DNA from: Membranipora membranacea | Taxonomy: Eukaryota; Bryozoa; Gymnolaemata; Cheilostomatida; Membraniporidae | Direction of reading: 5' to 3' | Assembly: GCA_914767715.1 (NCBI GenBank) | Contig: OU612071.1 | Coordinates: 15,682,948-15,746,947 of the forward strand | Length of the DNA stretch: 64,000 nt | Made by a program: the position numbers and the translations under genes | The notes under the pieces: generated by a model | The model's database searches: none | What the model was told of the DNA's origin: nothing | What the model saw: only the letters and a program-made list of their open reading frames with translations | Part shown: piece after piece, positions 39,001-49,305 of the stretch | Position numbering within the stretch: position 1 is the first letter of the stretch | Layout of the letters: the number at the start of each line of letters is the position of its first letter

Positions 39001-42000
39001 AGTAACATTCTCGCTGCTCTCGGTAAGAATGGAGTTGTCTCAGGGTCACAGAACATGACAGCTATGGCCCAGCAGAGCACGAGGATTGCGAGTGATCAGG
39101 TAAAGTTAATCGCTAACATTTTTCGTGTAAGTTAAAATCGCAAACGGTTTCTGTCCGAAGACTGAGAAATAAAGGTGCATGCAAGTTGCTCTCAGTTTGC
39201 GGGCAGGTCGGAGCACACCTGGGTCGTCAATTGAGAAAAGTAGTCAATAGACTGCAGTGTGATTCGAACCCAAGACAACCAATTCTTACGCATTAGAGGG
39301 CAGGGGCTCTAACCAACTGAGCAACCTCCTACTCCTAGCATTCAAAAATAAATTTATTATCAATTCATTGCTTTCCAAAGTCATAGACTCAATAATATAA
39401 TTAAGTCAATGGTCCAAATTGTATGTTGTTCTGAGGATTGTAACTGTTGAAGTTGTGATAGTCCTGACACTAGGCACTGACTGATAGGACACAACCTCAA
39501 ACTATTATCCATCAATCTATGTAGCATTTAAGAAAGTCAAACTCTTCCTAATCCCACTGGACCTGGCTTTAAATCCTTTCCGAGCATAAATATTCTACCA
39601 ACTACCAAATTAACCCTTCAACTTGAAGTGATGCAAATTCTATCGGCATGGCATATTTGCATCCTTGTGGTACTAAGTAGGCTTCTGATGATGAACAGTA
39701 CTTTATATTACAGACTGCCGTCTCCGAGGATATAGTGATGACATCAGACGATGCTGTAGACATAGCAGAGAGAGCTTATGAGCTCGCACTCAACGTAACT
39801 AAGGCTCCTGAGGAACTCGCACAACAACTGGACGACCTTAAGAGAAGGTATGACGGGTGTTAGAGAGAGTGTTGGGGTGGGTGATGCATGGACTTTTTGT
39901 TGCTGAATACACCACATTTGGTCCTGATCTGTAGAAATGCAAATATTAACCGTCTAACTATATTCTTATTTGTATCATGAAGCTCTCCAATTCCATGGTT
40001 GTTTCGATTAACCATTGCCTTCTTGTAAAAAGAACAAGAAAAAAACATTTTTGACACAAACCTTTGTCGTGTGAGCAGCTAAGAGGAAAATGATAGGTTC
40101 ATGGAGGAGGGCAAGTTTTAATACCTGCAAACCTAGAGCGTCAAAAATATTATGGATCCTACCACATTTTGATCACTCAACCGAGAAAGAGTAGGCATTC
40201 ATGAAAATAACGTACCTATCAGTTTCACAGGTTGTTCTTGGTGACCAAATCGCAGTAAGGTTTGTTGAATTTCATTATTATTATTTTATAGTTTATGATT
40301 ATTTATAACAATTTATCATATATAATATTATAATCTTTTTATTTTTCAGTATTGAGGATGGTAACGATCTGTTGGACATGGTAAACCAGACAGCGCAAGA
40401 AGCTCTGGATAAAGCCTCAGAGATATATAATGATGCTCTGGACAGCCTGAACGAAGCGGAGCGCGTGGTCGTACCCGACGTAGATACCAGTATTTATCTC
40501 GATGAAGCTAAGGCTCTCCTGAAAGAGGTGCGTTTTATTATCCATCATGAAATGTGTATGCAGATGAGTATCCCACAATGCATTGTTCTGGAATTCCCAT
40601 TCAGATCGGGCTAATGGTAGGGCAGAGGAATTGAACCTGATTATCCTGTATTTCCAGGGCATTGTGGGAATGAGGATAATAAGTGCAACCAAATGAATAC
40701 TTGTTCAATGTTAAATCATAATAATATGTAATGACATAATTATAACAAGGAAATAATTAAATATATTTATACAATCCATGTTTATGAAGGTTAAAAAAGT
40801 TCAGGGACATTTATTTTTTTAGAAAAAATGGGATGCAAGGAAATAAATGAAATGGCTTTTGAAATGCATAACTATTAAAAAAGAAGAAGAAAGGTACGGT
40901 AGTTTAATATTAAATCATTATCAGTTATTTCATAACATACAATAATATACTTTTAGGCAGAGCAGCAGAAGAATCAGACAGTTGATCTGATGTCACAGTA
41001 TGAGATGGTCCTCAATGATACAGCTGAGTGGATGAAGAAGGCTCAGGTTTCGTATAACAAGACATATACAGAGCAACAGGTATGTCAATATAGGTTGTCT
41101 CCACTACCTATCTATGAGAGGAAGGGGGCGTGACCTACCTTTGGTTGTCATTTCGATTTGGCACTGGCATTCATCTTGGCTAGGTCTGCTCAGATCAGGA
41201 CAATAAATACAGGAGGTTTACTGTGTGCTCGCACGCAGTATAAATATCTCCCTCTGCCTCTCTGAAAAAGAGTAGCCGGGGCAAGGGTACAGGGTACAAC
41301 CCCACACGGGGGCCCGTTAAATAGGGCGGTCGAATTAGACCTAATGCTTAGAAGAAAGAAAAAAAGAGAGGATGTTTCACTTCATTTCACCGAATTTCCT
41401 ATCGACCTGACAGAGGTGCCAAAATAGTTCACTGCTTGATGGTACTATAGAAATACTAAATGAGCGATTTTAAGACATATTATTACGCTTAGGCAGAAAT
41501 AGTGAGGATTCTGAGCACAGCGTTGTGAGGGTGTGGTTCAATTAGGCACAGGCGGCCGAACATCATGTGTGCCTTGAATATGATACTAGCCAAAACAATT
41601 TGCTATTTTAAAGCCCTGGTACATATTTGGTCCTTAGCACAGTAGCAATGATCAGAATTTTGATAATGATGTTAGTTTGTTTGTTTGTTTAATTTTAAAA
41701 CCCTCTCTCCAGAGATATGAACATAAAATAAAAAACTTTTTACGGGGTGGATAAAGTTGCCAATAAGAAATCCCCCTTGAATAAGGTAGAGCAGAAATAA
41801 AATTAATAAATAAAAAAATATCAATAAATAAATAAAAAATCAATCCTGACCGACTATATGTAGCTTGTTTTACACAGTATTGCCTGGCCTCGTTATATAA
41901 AAATCGGATAGCTTGGCCGTTGATGTTTGGCTCCTCATCATGATTAGAAGATTTCAGGATTACTTTTTTATAAATGGTTTTATTACATCATGTTACTATT

Positions 42001-45000
42001 TTTCTTATCAGATAACAGATGGACTTCTTGCTGAAGTTGACGTTGCGCTACAGAAAGCTCTACAAGCCATTCAGGATTCGGAGGATTTCTTAATTAGAGC
42101 CAGAGAGCAGCTCGCTAATCTACTGGGTAAGCGTCTATTATTAATGCCTATTTTGGAAAGAAATTTGTTGCACGGTAGAAAGTTTGACTAGAATCTCTTA
42201 TTGAGTTGGCTTGAGCAAAATAAGTGTTTTAATTGTCTTTAATTATGATCTATTGATAAATGTTAATAATATAATATATATATACATATTGTCATCAATA
42301 TTACAACATTTTATTTATAGATATGACATTTATTCATCTTTGTAAAAAATTTGGCAGACTGGGATTAGCAATTGTCTGATTTAAATATGATTTATTCATC
42401 TATGTTCATAAGATACGTATATCTTATTTTATATAAAATATGAAATCTTTACAATTAAATAAATTTATAATATTTTGTTTGTAGACTTTGACCGTACAGT
42501 GAAGGAGAGTAAGGAGAAAGCGTTAGAAGCTCTGAAGAGAATCCCAGAGATTGAGAGGATACTGGACGAGGCAGATAATGAGACACTGAGAGCCAGTGAG
42601 GCCGTCAAAGGGGCCGAGTCTGCAGCTAACGACAGTAAAGACATCGCTGAGGAGGCTCAGAAAACGGCTAACGAGGCTAGCAAGGTACTATCACGGCGTC
42701 TATATTGATGTATTCTGTGTTTTGTTTGCTTTTACGATAACAGTCTCATCATTGCTGCTGTTTTATTTGCAACGTGCATAGTTAAAGTGCTCAGAGTCTA
42801 CCCAGCTTCCTAATTGTGGCATTCAATTTTCAGCCATATTCTTAAAACTGTTGGCTGTGGATGATAATAGAATGCCAGAACCAGCAACCCTGTGGAGTTT
42901 AAGCACTTAGCTCCAATATTCATACCATAGTCTGTTTTTCATCGCGGTATTTTATAGAAATTGCTTCAATAGCCCTTTGAATGGGCAATTCCTAGCATTG
43001 TGAGTGATTTAACTATAATCTCTCCAAAATCGTTTCATGATTCACAGCGATCAGAGACAGCCAAGATTTTTGTTCAAGCTGTGTTTTTATATTTGTGAGG
43101 CCAAATGAATTTACTTTTTCATTTACAAAATAAAACATTACAGGATGTCCTGTGTTGAGAGATTGAGTGAAGAGAGTTTCAACCTAATTTTAAGGTCAAT
43201 TTTCTAATCAAAATATTATGTGTTATATGGTTTTTTTAAATACTCTATTCATATTTTGGTTTTCCTTTGCAGAATGCGGCTGAGATATTAGCTGAAGCCC
43301 AGGAGACTAAGATCGCTGCAGATACTCAGAGTAATATCACCGATGAACATGGACTCAAACTTAACGAGATCGAGCTACGACTCAATGAGCTTGAGCCTAA
43401 CGCGGTGGTATGTTGAAAAACTGTTCAATATTTGTGAAATAAGTTGTTCAAGAGAAGCCAAGCTAGCTCACGTTCACTCATTTCTTAATAAAGACTCCAA
43501 CATAGCTAGAGAATATTAGCACATGCCCGCATTTGGTTATCCACTTACTAGATTACAAAACATGAACAATCACTCCCTTAGCTAGAGAATACCTGGAATT
43601 TCAAAACAGCTGGTTTTTGTGAAAGGCCATGTTTGTTTTTATGTGTTTATATAACTGGAACACCTCATTGTTTTCTGTATAGGCCGATGGAGAGCTCATT
43701 GCCTTAGTTCTAACCGAGGCTGAGAAAGCAAGGCGGGAGGCTAACGAGTCCTCAACTATTCTCATGCTAGCTAAGGAGCAAGTCAATGATATCATCACAA
43801 AGCTGCGTAAGTGAAATAAATATGTGATATTGTCATCAGTCACTCATATTTTCAATGATGATGATGATGTAACTATATTTCCACCATTTAAAATTGCCTC
43901 ATGACAATCTTACAAGAAAAAATATTTACTATTAAAAGTATCATCAAGTTAAAAGAGAAATAAAAAATTAAAATGAGAAAATCTGATATACACAATGTGC
44001 TGATGAAACAATGATATATATATATATATATTATGTATACATATATTGGTATACAGGAGTGATCTAATTGATAACTAGATATAGTTATCAATTGTATCTT
44101 GATCTACAAATTAAAGTTACCACATACAAAAACAAACGTCCTAGTGCCTCGTGTGGTATTTACATTCTATCTGTGGGCAAATCAAAAATTACATCGCACA
44201 GACTTTAATGATAAATAACTAGTCCCAGTGTTGTTCTGGTCTTCAGAGTTTCCTATCTCCTTTTCACAGAGAATTTACCAGAGCTTGACACTGATGAGCT
44301 CGATATGCTGGAAGAAGAGATGACCAGAATAGAAGAGCAGTTTGCCATGGCTAACATCTCCAAACAGGTACATGATTAAACTGTTTATATCACCCTAAGA
44401 TTGGTTGCGCACTCAACATTATGGCAAATTAACCTGGGGAAACAATCGGCTAAATCCATAGAGTTATTATATAATAGCTCTATGAATTTAAGTACAGCCA
44501 AAATGAGTTGTATACTTTTTTTTCCACTGTTTACCGTATGAAACTCTTATTTTCACATGGTTATGTGAAGTGATCTCCTGAAGGTATTTTTTGAATTATT
44601 AGTTTTAAGAACTAGTTTGTTAGATCTTGTGTTGTCCTAAGTGGGTGGAAAGGTATTAGTATGGCACCATACTCTCCAAAATTTGCTAAGGAGTGCTCTG
44701 ATATAATTTGGCAAACACCTATGAATACTCGAAAACTTGATTACTTGAATACTATAATACTTGAATGCTAGATTACTTGAATACTTGCTCACTTGGTTTC
44801 TTGTATACTTGAACACTTGACTCGCTGTTACAGGTTGATGAGTTGACACAGTTTAGTGAGCAGCAGAGGAACTTGGTACAGACTCACGCTAACTCTCTCA
44901 GTCAGCTAAAGGCTGATGTGGCCAACATTGAGGTTTGTACTCTTAGCTCTTTTTATCTTGTCCGTGAAGAAGCCGGAGCTTAAACCATTGTTGCCACTCA

Positions 45001-45879
45001 TGCAAATATGTGCTCATTGAATTCTGTATAGCTCAAAACTAAACCGAAATCTCACCTAATGGGCAAATGGTTTACACAAACTGATCGTCAAAATCAGGGT
45101 AAGAAATTAATCATCTAGCGTACATAGTAACCATCTTACTAGTATACTATTATGACGTCTCACCTAATGCCTGGGTTAATTTCATACCCTGATTTTGACT
45201 ATTAGATTGTGCATATTATTTGCCTGTTAGGGGATAATTATGAGATTAAATCCTCAATTAGATATCTTTGAGCTACACAGTTTGAAGAGCACACATTTGC
45301 CAGGGTGGCAGCAGAAGTTTAAGTAATAAATCAAGAAGTTCCTTCTCTCTGAGTTCTCTGAGGAAAGCCGCAAAGAGAGTAGTCGCTCGGATTGTGGTAT
45401 TGAAGCTGTCATCCTAGAGCCTGTAATGTAACCCACGTTGATGCCAGTTCCTGCGTTGCCCACTGCATTATTTACCTAGACTTTGGTGACGCTCAAATTT
45501 AACCATTGTCAGCTGAGACTGAATCAACTTAACTTCGATCATCTTTTCATTAGCTTTATGCATTTCACTCACTTTAGTCGCCATTATCATTCTGAATAAG
45601 ATCCTTAGCATGGAAATAGAATCAAACTTAGGAAGATGAATGCATTAGAACTTTGATTAATTATAAGAATGTAACTAACTGATCTTGACAATTGGTCAAA
45701 TAAATAATGACGGTTAAGAATTTTTAATATTTACCATTTCAATGTTTATCATGTTTTAGATGATCGTTCAGACAGTTCCCGATGATCCCAACTGCTTTGC
45801 ACCTATCAAGCTAGAAAGATCACCAACCTTAAAGAAAAGAAGAAGACAGAGGAAGGCTAAGAAAAGACTTCGACACTAA
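12066..45879 (+). CDS. LAMC1: Laminin subunit gamma (gamma-1 / LanB2 type), complete, 34 exons
   Basis: Exons: 12066-12218, 13030-13231, 14197-14295, 20534-20688, 21480-21620, 22133-22263, 22664-22842, 24412-24600, 25038-25234, 25948-26113, 27989-28142, 28651-28812, 29223-29335, 30113-30337, 30915-31054, 31587-31750, 32185-32297, 32720-32840, 33367-33476, 36283-36400, 36873-36967, 37358-37549, 38386-38547, 38903-39099, 39714-39847, 40350-40527, 40957-41079, 42012-42126, 42485-42684, 43273-43407, 43683-43806, 44270-44367, 44834-44932, 45760-45879. All junctions are GT-AG and stay in frame: 5,004 nt, 1,667 residues, close to human gamma-1 (about 1,609). Order: signal peptide 1-20, LN to about 292, LE1-4, L4 inside LE5, LE6-11, coiled coil from C1044, C-terminal Cys1640. 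The L4 (not LF) domain and absence of G domains make it gamma, not beta or alpha. It is a secreted chain of the basement-membrane laminin trimer. Exon ends rest on frame and motif continuity, not transcripts. Confidence 0.97.
12332..12446. repeat. Hairpin-forming inverted repeat in laminin intron 1
   Basis: Arms of about 49 bp (12,332-12,380 and 12,398-12,446) around a 17-bp loop. Both contain the sequence for gacattggcaaagtaaagac or its complement. Probably a small palindromic mobile element. Confidence 0.85.
17945..18420. repeat. Diverged tandem repeat, about 120-bp units
   Basis: About four units share 'taatatttg.gtcttgatataatcc' at the start and 'attgtcaggttgaatgct' at the end. The first and third are most alike. 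Confidence 0.7.
18780..18970. repeat. Dispersed repeat, copy 1 of 3
   Basis: It contains 'ttaattcagac', 'aaattggtcccttcag' and 'cagatctcaat'. Related copies lie at 31,955-32,095 (weaker) and 50,283-50,415. Possibly remnants of one DNA-transposon end, not classified. Confidence 0.55.
20734..20858. mobile_element. Palindromic element with TCCCACAATGC ends, copy 1
   Basis: It starts TCCCACAATGC 48 bp after the exon 4 donor and ends with the complement GCATTGTGGGA. About 125 bp, no coding capacity. Confidence 0.7.
23505..23540. repeat. Perfect 15-bp hairpin
   Basis: CCATAGACTTAATAA, a 4-base loop and its exact complement. A wider, weaker symmetry around 'aactccc' extends over about 23,455-23,600, suggesting a small palindromic element in intron 7. 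Confidence 0.75.
24601..24693. repeat. Three 31-bp copies of the exon 8 end and splice donor
   Basis: Directly after exon 8, the last bases of the exon plus its donor are repeated as three 31-bp units (24,601, 24,632, 24,663), and a fourth gtaagcc starts at 24,694. Reading past the first donor meets a stop at 24,615-24,617, so only the first donor keeps the laminin frame. Confidence 0.95.
27625..27688. repeat. AT microsatellite
   Basis: An interrupted (TA)n run within laminin intron 10. Confidence 0.9.
27739..27812. mobile_element. GC-rich two-hairpin cassette flanked by 11-bp direct repeats
   Basis: About 52 bp (27,750-27,801), much more GC-rich than its surroundings. It can form two stems, TCTG/CAGA and CCCTCGCC/GGCGAGGG. 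ACCTGCCCCTA flanks it on both sides, like a target-site duplication. A related copy lies at 17,169-17,209 in intron 3. Confidence 0.55.
29364..29580. mobile_element. Foldback element, family F1, copy 1
   Basis: Long inverted arms, both containing 'aatgtgttggctctga' or its complement and 'gagccaatg'. The copy at 48,383-48,578 shares both arms and the middle ('cagatggtactgtcctg'-like). Confidence 0.8.
29901..30105. repeat. Minisatellite, about 41 bp x 5, ending at the exon 14 acceptor
   Basis: Five diverged units carry 'gcacctgttttgacttgtca'. The true acceptor (cacctgtcag, 30,103-30,112) looks like part of a further unit. Confidence 0.85.
33560..34240. mobile_element. Fragment of the retrotransposon seen at 53.5 kb, split by another insertion
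   Basis: The flanks at 33,580-33,650 and 34,034-34,180 align in order with about 53,550-53,745 (shared 'gtttatcatagaatgctgtc', 'gacagctgaggtaaat', 'tagacacaatac'). The element at 33,653-34,029 interrupts them. Confidence 0.8.
33653..34029. mobile_element. TTAA-flanked non-autonomous DNA element, 377 bp
   Basis: Terminal inverted repeats AGGGCAACCAAGGTTTC and complement, flanked by TTAA at 33,649-33,652 and 34,030-34,033. The related empty site near 53,610 supports the boundaries. TTAA duplication fits piggyBac-like or Kolobok-like families. No transposase was seen. Confidence 0.75.
34385..34673. repeat. Tandem repeat, about 96 bp x 3
   Basis: Units begin 'agtgaactataat' at 34,385, 34,480 and 34,577. 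Each contains the small palindromes actataatagtt and ataggtgtactat. Confidence 0.92.
35170..36166. mobile_element. Non-autonomous hAT-type element, 997 bp
   Basis: Ends TAGGGGTGAAAC and complement of TAGGGGTGGAAC, flanked by 8-bp duplications ATCGCTTT and ATAGCTTT (one mismatch). Subterminal repeats of 'cggatcggatat' type occur at both ends. It lies in laminin intron 19 and has no transposase frame. Confidence 0.85.
36423..36607. repeat. Minisatellite, about 15-bp period, just after exon 20
   Basis: Degenerate units of 'catactgccccat' type begin 23 bp after the exon 20 donor. The minus-strand Gly/Trp-rich frames across it are artefacts of the repeat. Confidence 0.88.
37599..37765. mobile_element. 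Palindromic element with TCCCACAATGC ends, copy 2
   Basis: It starts TCCCACAATGC 52 bp after the exon 22 donor and ends with a diverged complement (gcattatgggaat). Confidence 0.65.
39131..39335 (-). mobile_element. tRNA-derived SINE, family A, copy 1
   Basis: On the minus strand it starts with a tRNA-like head: a box-A-like TCAGTTGGTTAGAGC, then box B GGTTCGAATC. The tail ends 'gcgattttaac'. About 205 bp, in laminin intron 24. Confidence 0.85.
40569..40671. mobile_element. Palindromic element with TCCCACAATGC ends, copy 3
   Basis: It starts TCCCACAATGC 44 bp after the exon 26 donor and ends GCATTGTGGGA. The arms extend inward (tctggaattcc / tatttccaggg). Confidence 0.75.
41140..41350 (+). 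mobile_element. SINE, family B, copy 1 (head missing)
   Basis: The body matches the copy at 48,757-49,060: 'gatttgg.actggca', 'ataaatacaggagg', 'gtgtgctc.cacgca', 'gggcccg', 'agacctaat'. The tRNA-like head is lost or diverged. Confidence 0.8.
44697..44822. repeat. Degenerate 'acttgaatact' repeat before the exon 33 acceptor
   Basis: Short diverged copies of about 10-20 bp run up to about 12 bp from the exon 33 acceptor. Confidence 0.75.
45088..45206. repeat. Inverted repeat in laminin intron 33
   Basis: Arms 45,088-45,118 and 45,177-45,206 share 'gtcaaaatcagggta' in opposite orientation. Weaker symmetry extends outward. Confidence 0.65.
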
Positions 45880-46705
45880 ACTATCAACAGCCTTGCTTTT
45901 ATAACAGTAACAACCATCAGGGGTAGAAACTATGTTGAAATCATGACTTGGATTCAACCGTGTTCTTTTTAACCATCTTTAAGTATTCTTTTTGATGTTT
46001 TCTTTCTACCTAATACAAGGTTTTCCCAAAGTTAAATTTGGGAGTTTTCTCCTCCTAACTAGATCTTGGTATACTAAGATCTGCCAAAATACTCAAGTTG
46101 TAATGTATGACCTACATTAAAGGAACAAATCAAAAACTCATTAAAGCAACAAATGAACTTATCAATTATTTGTGATAGAAGATGGTCGATTATACTAGTC
46201 TGAACAGGACTAAACATTCTCATACTTAAACGAGACCATATCACTCACTCACTGCCTTATAAATTGGACAACAACTAGTCATTTTCTAGGTGGAGACAAA
46301 CCATATAACAAATTATTTTGGTGCTCATATCACCTAATGGTAATTGTACTAGAGCTAGCCAAGGACCTACTCCTTGTGTCCGCTCATTATATGCAAATTT
46401 TCACGCTTTTTGTGATACAGTTTACCCAGGCTTCCAATACTCACAACAAACCTTTTTTGTCTAATATTTCTCATTATGTTTGATTTTGAAACCTAAATTC
46501 CAGGCTTATCAAGGTACTTGTGTACAGTCTAATTGTTTAATTAGTAATGCAAAATTTTAGTGAAGCTTTTTAGTATTAGTCATAATGTATTACATTAATG
46601 TATTAATTTGAGGGAATTTAGCAAATTTATGTTTAAGGAATATGCATAAGTTTATAATTTTACTAATAAAACTTAATAGTTACTTACTTATATTATTATA
46701 ATAAA
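45880..46705 (+). terminator. Laminin gamma 3' untranslated region with poly(A) signals
   Basis: AT-rich sequence after the TAA. AATAAA hexamers occur at 46,665-46,670, 46,700-46,705 and 46,744-46,749. Which is used cannot be told from sequence. Confidence 0.5.
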
Positions 46706-46908
46706 CTTTGTACTTACTTTTTGTTTTTAGTGAAAATGGATTCAATAAATTCCAGTATATGACAATCCAGACTACAGTCTGTTAAACGAATGGGCCTAAC
46801 AGATTCACAGTGATTTTATTATCATGACAAAAATTTCTGCTTTGGTTGACAAGCAATATGTTTTGTCCTGTCGCAAGAATCACCTTGACCCGGGTAAGTG
46901 GACTTGTT

Positions 46909-46962
46909 ACTTGACTTTGCCTACTTTGTGACTTGACTTTGCCTACTTTGTGACTTGAATTT
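46909..46962. repeat. About 22-25-bp tandem repeat, two to three copies
   Basis: 'tgacttgactttgcctactttg' type units (pattern only) in the gap between the laminin 3' end and the convergent minus-strand gene. Confidence 0.8.
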
Positions 46963-47428
46963 GTTGAATGTGTGGCGTGATTGGATCTCGCTTCTTCCAC
47001 AACTTGCCTTCTGTGAAAGATTGAATCAAGGTCACACTCAGTTAGTAATATATTTGACTGTACCACACCAAGTTATATTTTGATTCAATCTGCTAAATTG
47101 AGCGTTATATGGAAACGAAAGGCAGGCAAATTGGATCCATTTTATTTTGGGAATTGCTTCCTTGGTATAAAGCTTTCTTGGTATTTTTGAATTTCTGTGG
47201 ATAGATGTACCCACAGGAATTCTTTAAATAATGGCAGTTTTGATATGAGTTTAATATTTCCACGTAAATTGAAAAATACAACTACGAAACAGTGTCGGAC
47301 AAGTTGTTTCACATTAAACAATGAAAATAAATAGCGACGCAACATGAAATGCAGTCAGAAAGGGTCATTCTTTATGTTGCGCAATGGCTGGTTCAAATTC
47401 TGCTAATTTTTTTGATTGATCTCTGTAA

Positions 47429-48091
47429 TTATTTTATTATCCTCTTGAAGTGGTTCAGGAAGGCTTTAAGTTGTACCCATTTGTCACGCTCCTGTGCTGC
47501 CAGGGCCGCCTTGACCTGGTCCATTCCCTGGTGACGTGATGACATTATAGCCTGAGTATCTGTGCTTCCCTGTGTCACATCATATGGGACGTGGTTCTGA
47601 AATATCAGACTAGGAATGTGGGAAACATGCTATAGACTTAGCATAAGTACATACCGTTTGATCGGATCCTAGTAAGAAGTGCTATGGATGGTCATTTAAG
47701 GGTTGCAGATGGGTGGCATGTATTTTAGCCAAAATTTGCTTTGAATCAATACATTATTTGGGTGTGTGCAATAGGCCCCCTCCAATTCACTCAAGTGCTA
47801 TTGTTAGCGTTGCATTATTCATGTATAACATATTGAGCTGTTGACTTCGACTGAATTCGGAGTTACTTTTCCTTTGATCCAAGGGGAAGTCAGTCTATTC
47901 ATATACTCACGTTGGTCTCAATAAATTCAGGAACTGGAGGGCAGTCGAATAGTGGAATTCCTCGTTCCATGATATGCTGACAGCCGATAGCCAGTGACGG
48001 CTCGTTACGATCAAATGAATTTTGTAAAGATAGCTGACTTGTTGCAGAGTTGAGGGACACTAGTGAGCCATTTTCCTGCTTCTTTTTCAAT
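47429..48091 (-). CDS. Two C-terminal exons of an unrecognised protein
   Basis: Exons 48091-47911 and 47596-47429 join in frame (AAC/AAC) and end with TAA at 47,429. They encode 60 whole residues after a split first codon, then 55 more. Visible features are a Ser/Asn-rich start, a conserved-looking block PLFDCPPVPEFIETN, and a C-terminal helix rich in Gln, Ala and Lys (GMDQVKAALAAQERDKW). The first exon needs two bases from an upstream exon. This may be the 3' part of the gene at 50,049-53,033 through an exon I could not find, or a separate gene. I do not recognise the family. Confidence 0.6.
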
Positions 48092-48158
48092 CTAAAGATC
48101 AGATCAGAATACTGTTAACAGTAGGCTTGGAACAATTGGAAATGCAGTCAAATTTGGT

Positions 48159-48325
48159 CAAGCTTGGTCAAGCTTAGTCTAAGTTCTCAGACGGCTCCAT
48201 TGCGAGTTAGATGCACTACACTATCAACCACCAAAGTCCACCATTGTAATTGGGTGGTTGATAATGTAATGCCACTAACTCGCAATGGAGCCTTCAGAGC
48301 ACTTGGACTAGGTCAAACTTGGTCA
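48159..48325. mobile_element. Foldback element, different family
   Basis: Long inverted arms: 'tccattgcgagttag' at the left and 'ctaactcgcaatgga' at the right, with an outer 'tggtcaagctt' symmetry. Confidence 0.8.
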
Positions 48326-48382
48326 AGATTAATCTTGTGTATCATCTTGGTCATTTCAGAGCTCTCTTGGAATGATGTACCT

Positions 48383-48578
48383 TAGCCAACGTGCCAGCTC
48401 TGACTGACTGGTGAGAGGGAGAGAAGAGAACCAATGCCGGGACAGATGGTACTGTCCTGTAATTCAATTTCACTTTCCCTATGATCTCAAGGGGTACTTT
48501 CAATGACCTGGCATTGGCTCTCTTCCCCACCCAACAGTCAATTAGATCGGACCATACACATCGGCTAGAAGTAGTACA
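48383..48578. mobile_element. Foldback element, family F1, copy 2
   Basis: A diverged copy of 29,364-29,580. The shared middle 'gacctggcattggctct' and arm sequences show common origin. Confidence 0.75.
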
Positions 48579-48756
48579 GAGAGCATCAGTTTGTCAGCCT
48601 GGTGCAGGAATTGGCTTGTGTTTCTCTATATTTATGGTTGGAGAGAGGCATATGCAGTTGGTAGCCCTTGCAATAACTTCATTATGATCTCAGTCAGTCA
48701 ATTGCAAGGTGCGCTTTGATATAATTTTAAAAAAACAATTTCCTTTGAATCCATTG

Positions 48757-49060
48757 CAGTTGGTCTGACAGTTAAGGGTAAGGACTTGTGATCTTAGTAT
48801 CCGGGTTCAATTCCTGGTGGCGCCTGTCATTTCTGATTTGGTACTGGCAAGCCATTCATCCGAGCCAGGTCTGTTCAGATCCAGACCATAAATACAGGAG
48901 GTCTGCTGTGTGCTCTCACGCACTATAAAGTTCCCTTTCTGCCTCTTCAAAAAACAAAGTGTAGCCGGCAACAGCGCGCAAGAGTATAGGGTCACTACCC
49001 CACCAAGCCACACGTGCTTAAGGGGGCCCGGTGTTAGGGCGGTAAAATAAGACCTAGTGT
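48757..49060 (+). mobile_element. tRNA-derived SINE, family B, copy 2
   Basis: A head with box-A-like 'tggtctgacagttaagg' and box B GGTTCAATTCC, followed by the same body as 41,140-41,350. Confidence 0.8.
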
Positions 49061-49305
49061 GAAATAGGACCTAGTGTAGAAGACATGTGACAGCATGGAA
49101 AGACATGCTGACGAGCTGGAAAGACAGCTAAAACTCACTAAAAGGGGTCCCAGCAATGGGCCATGTAAGGCCAATAACCCTAACACGTATGCTGTGTTGC
49201 ATAGGGTGGCAATGGTGGAGTGGAATGAGCTATGGGACGAGAGAGCACAACTCTGAGTAGTGAATCGCGGACATGCTAATTAGCGCCATCAACCCATTCT
49301 TTTTT

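Larger units (their letters stand above)
37358..45879 (+). other. Laminin gamma exons 22-34: coiled coil and C-terminus
   Basis: Residues 1,044-1,047 are CPSC, the cysteine pair that bonds the three chains at the top of the coil. About 580 residues of heptad-rich helix follow, without the beta-chain knob. The last exon holds Cys1640, which in laminins bonds to the beta chain, followed by FAPIKL and Glu1647 (45,814-45,816). The Cys-to-Glu spacing equals that of human gamma-1 (C, six residues, E). A 20-residue tail with 12 Lys/Arg follows before the TAA. Confidence 0.93.
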
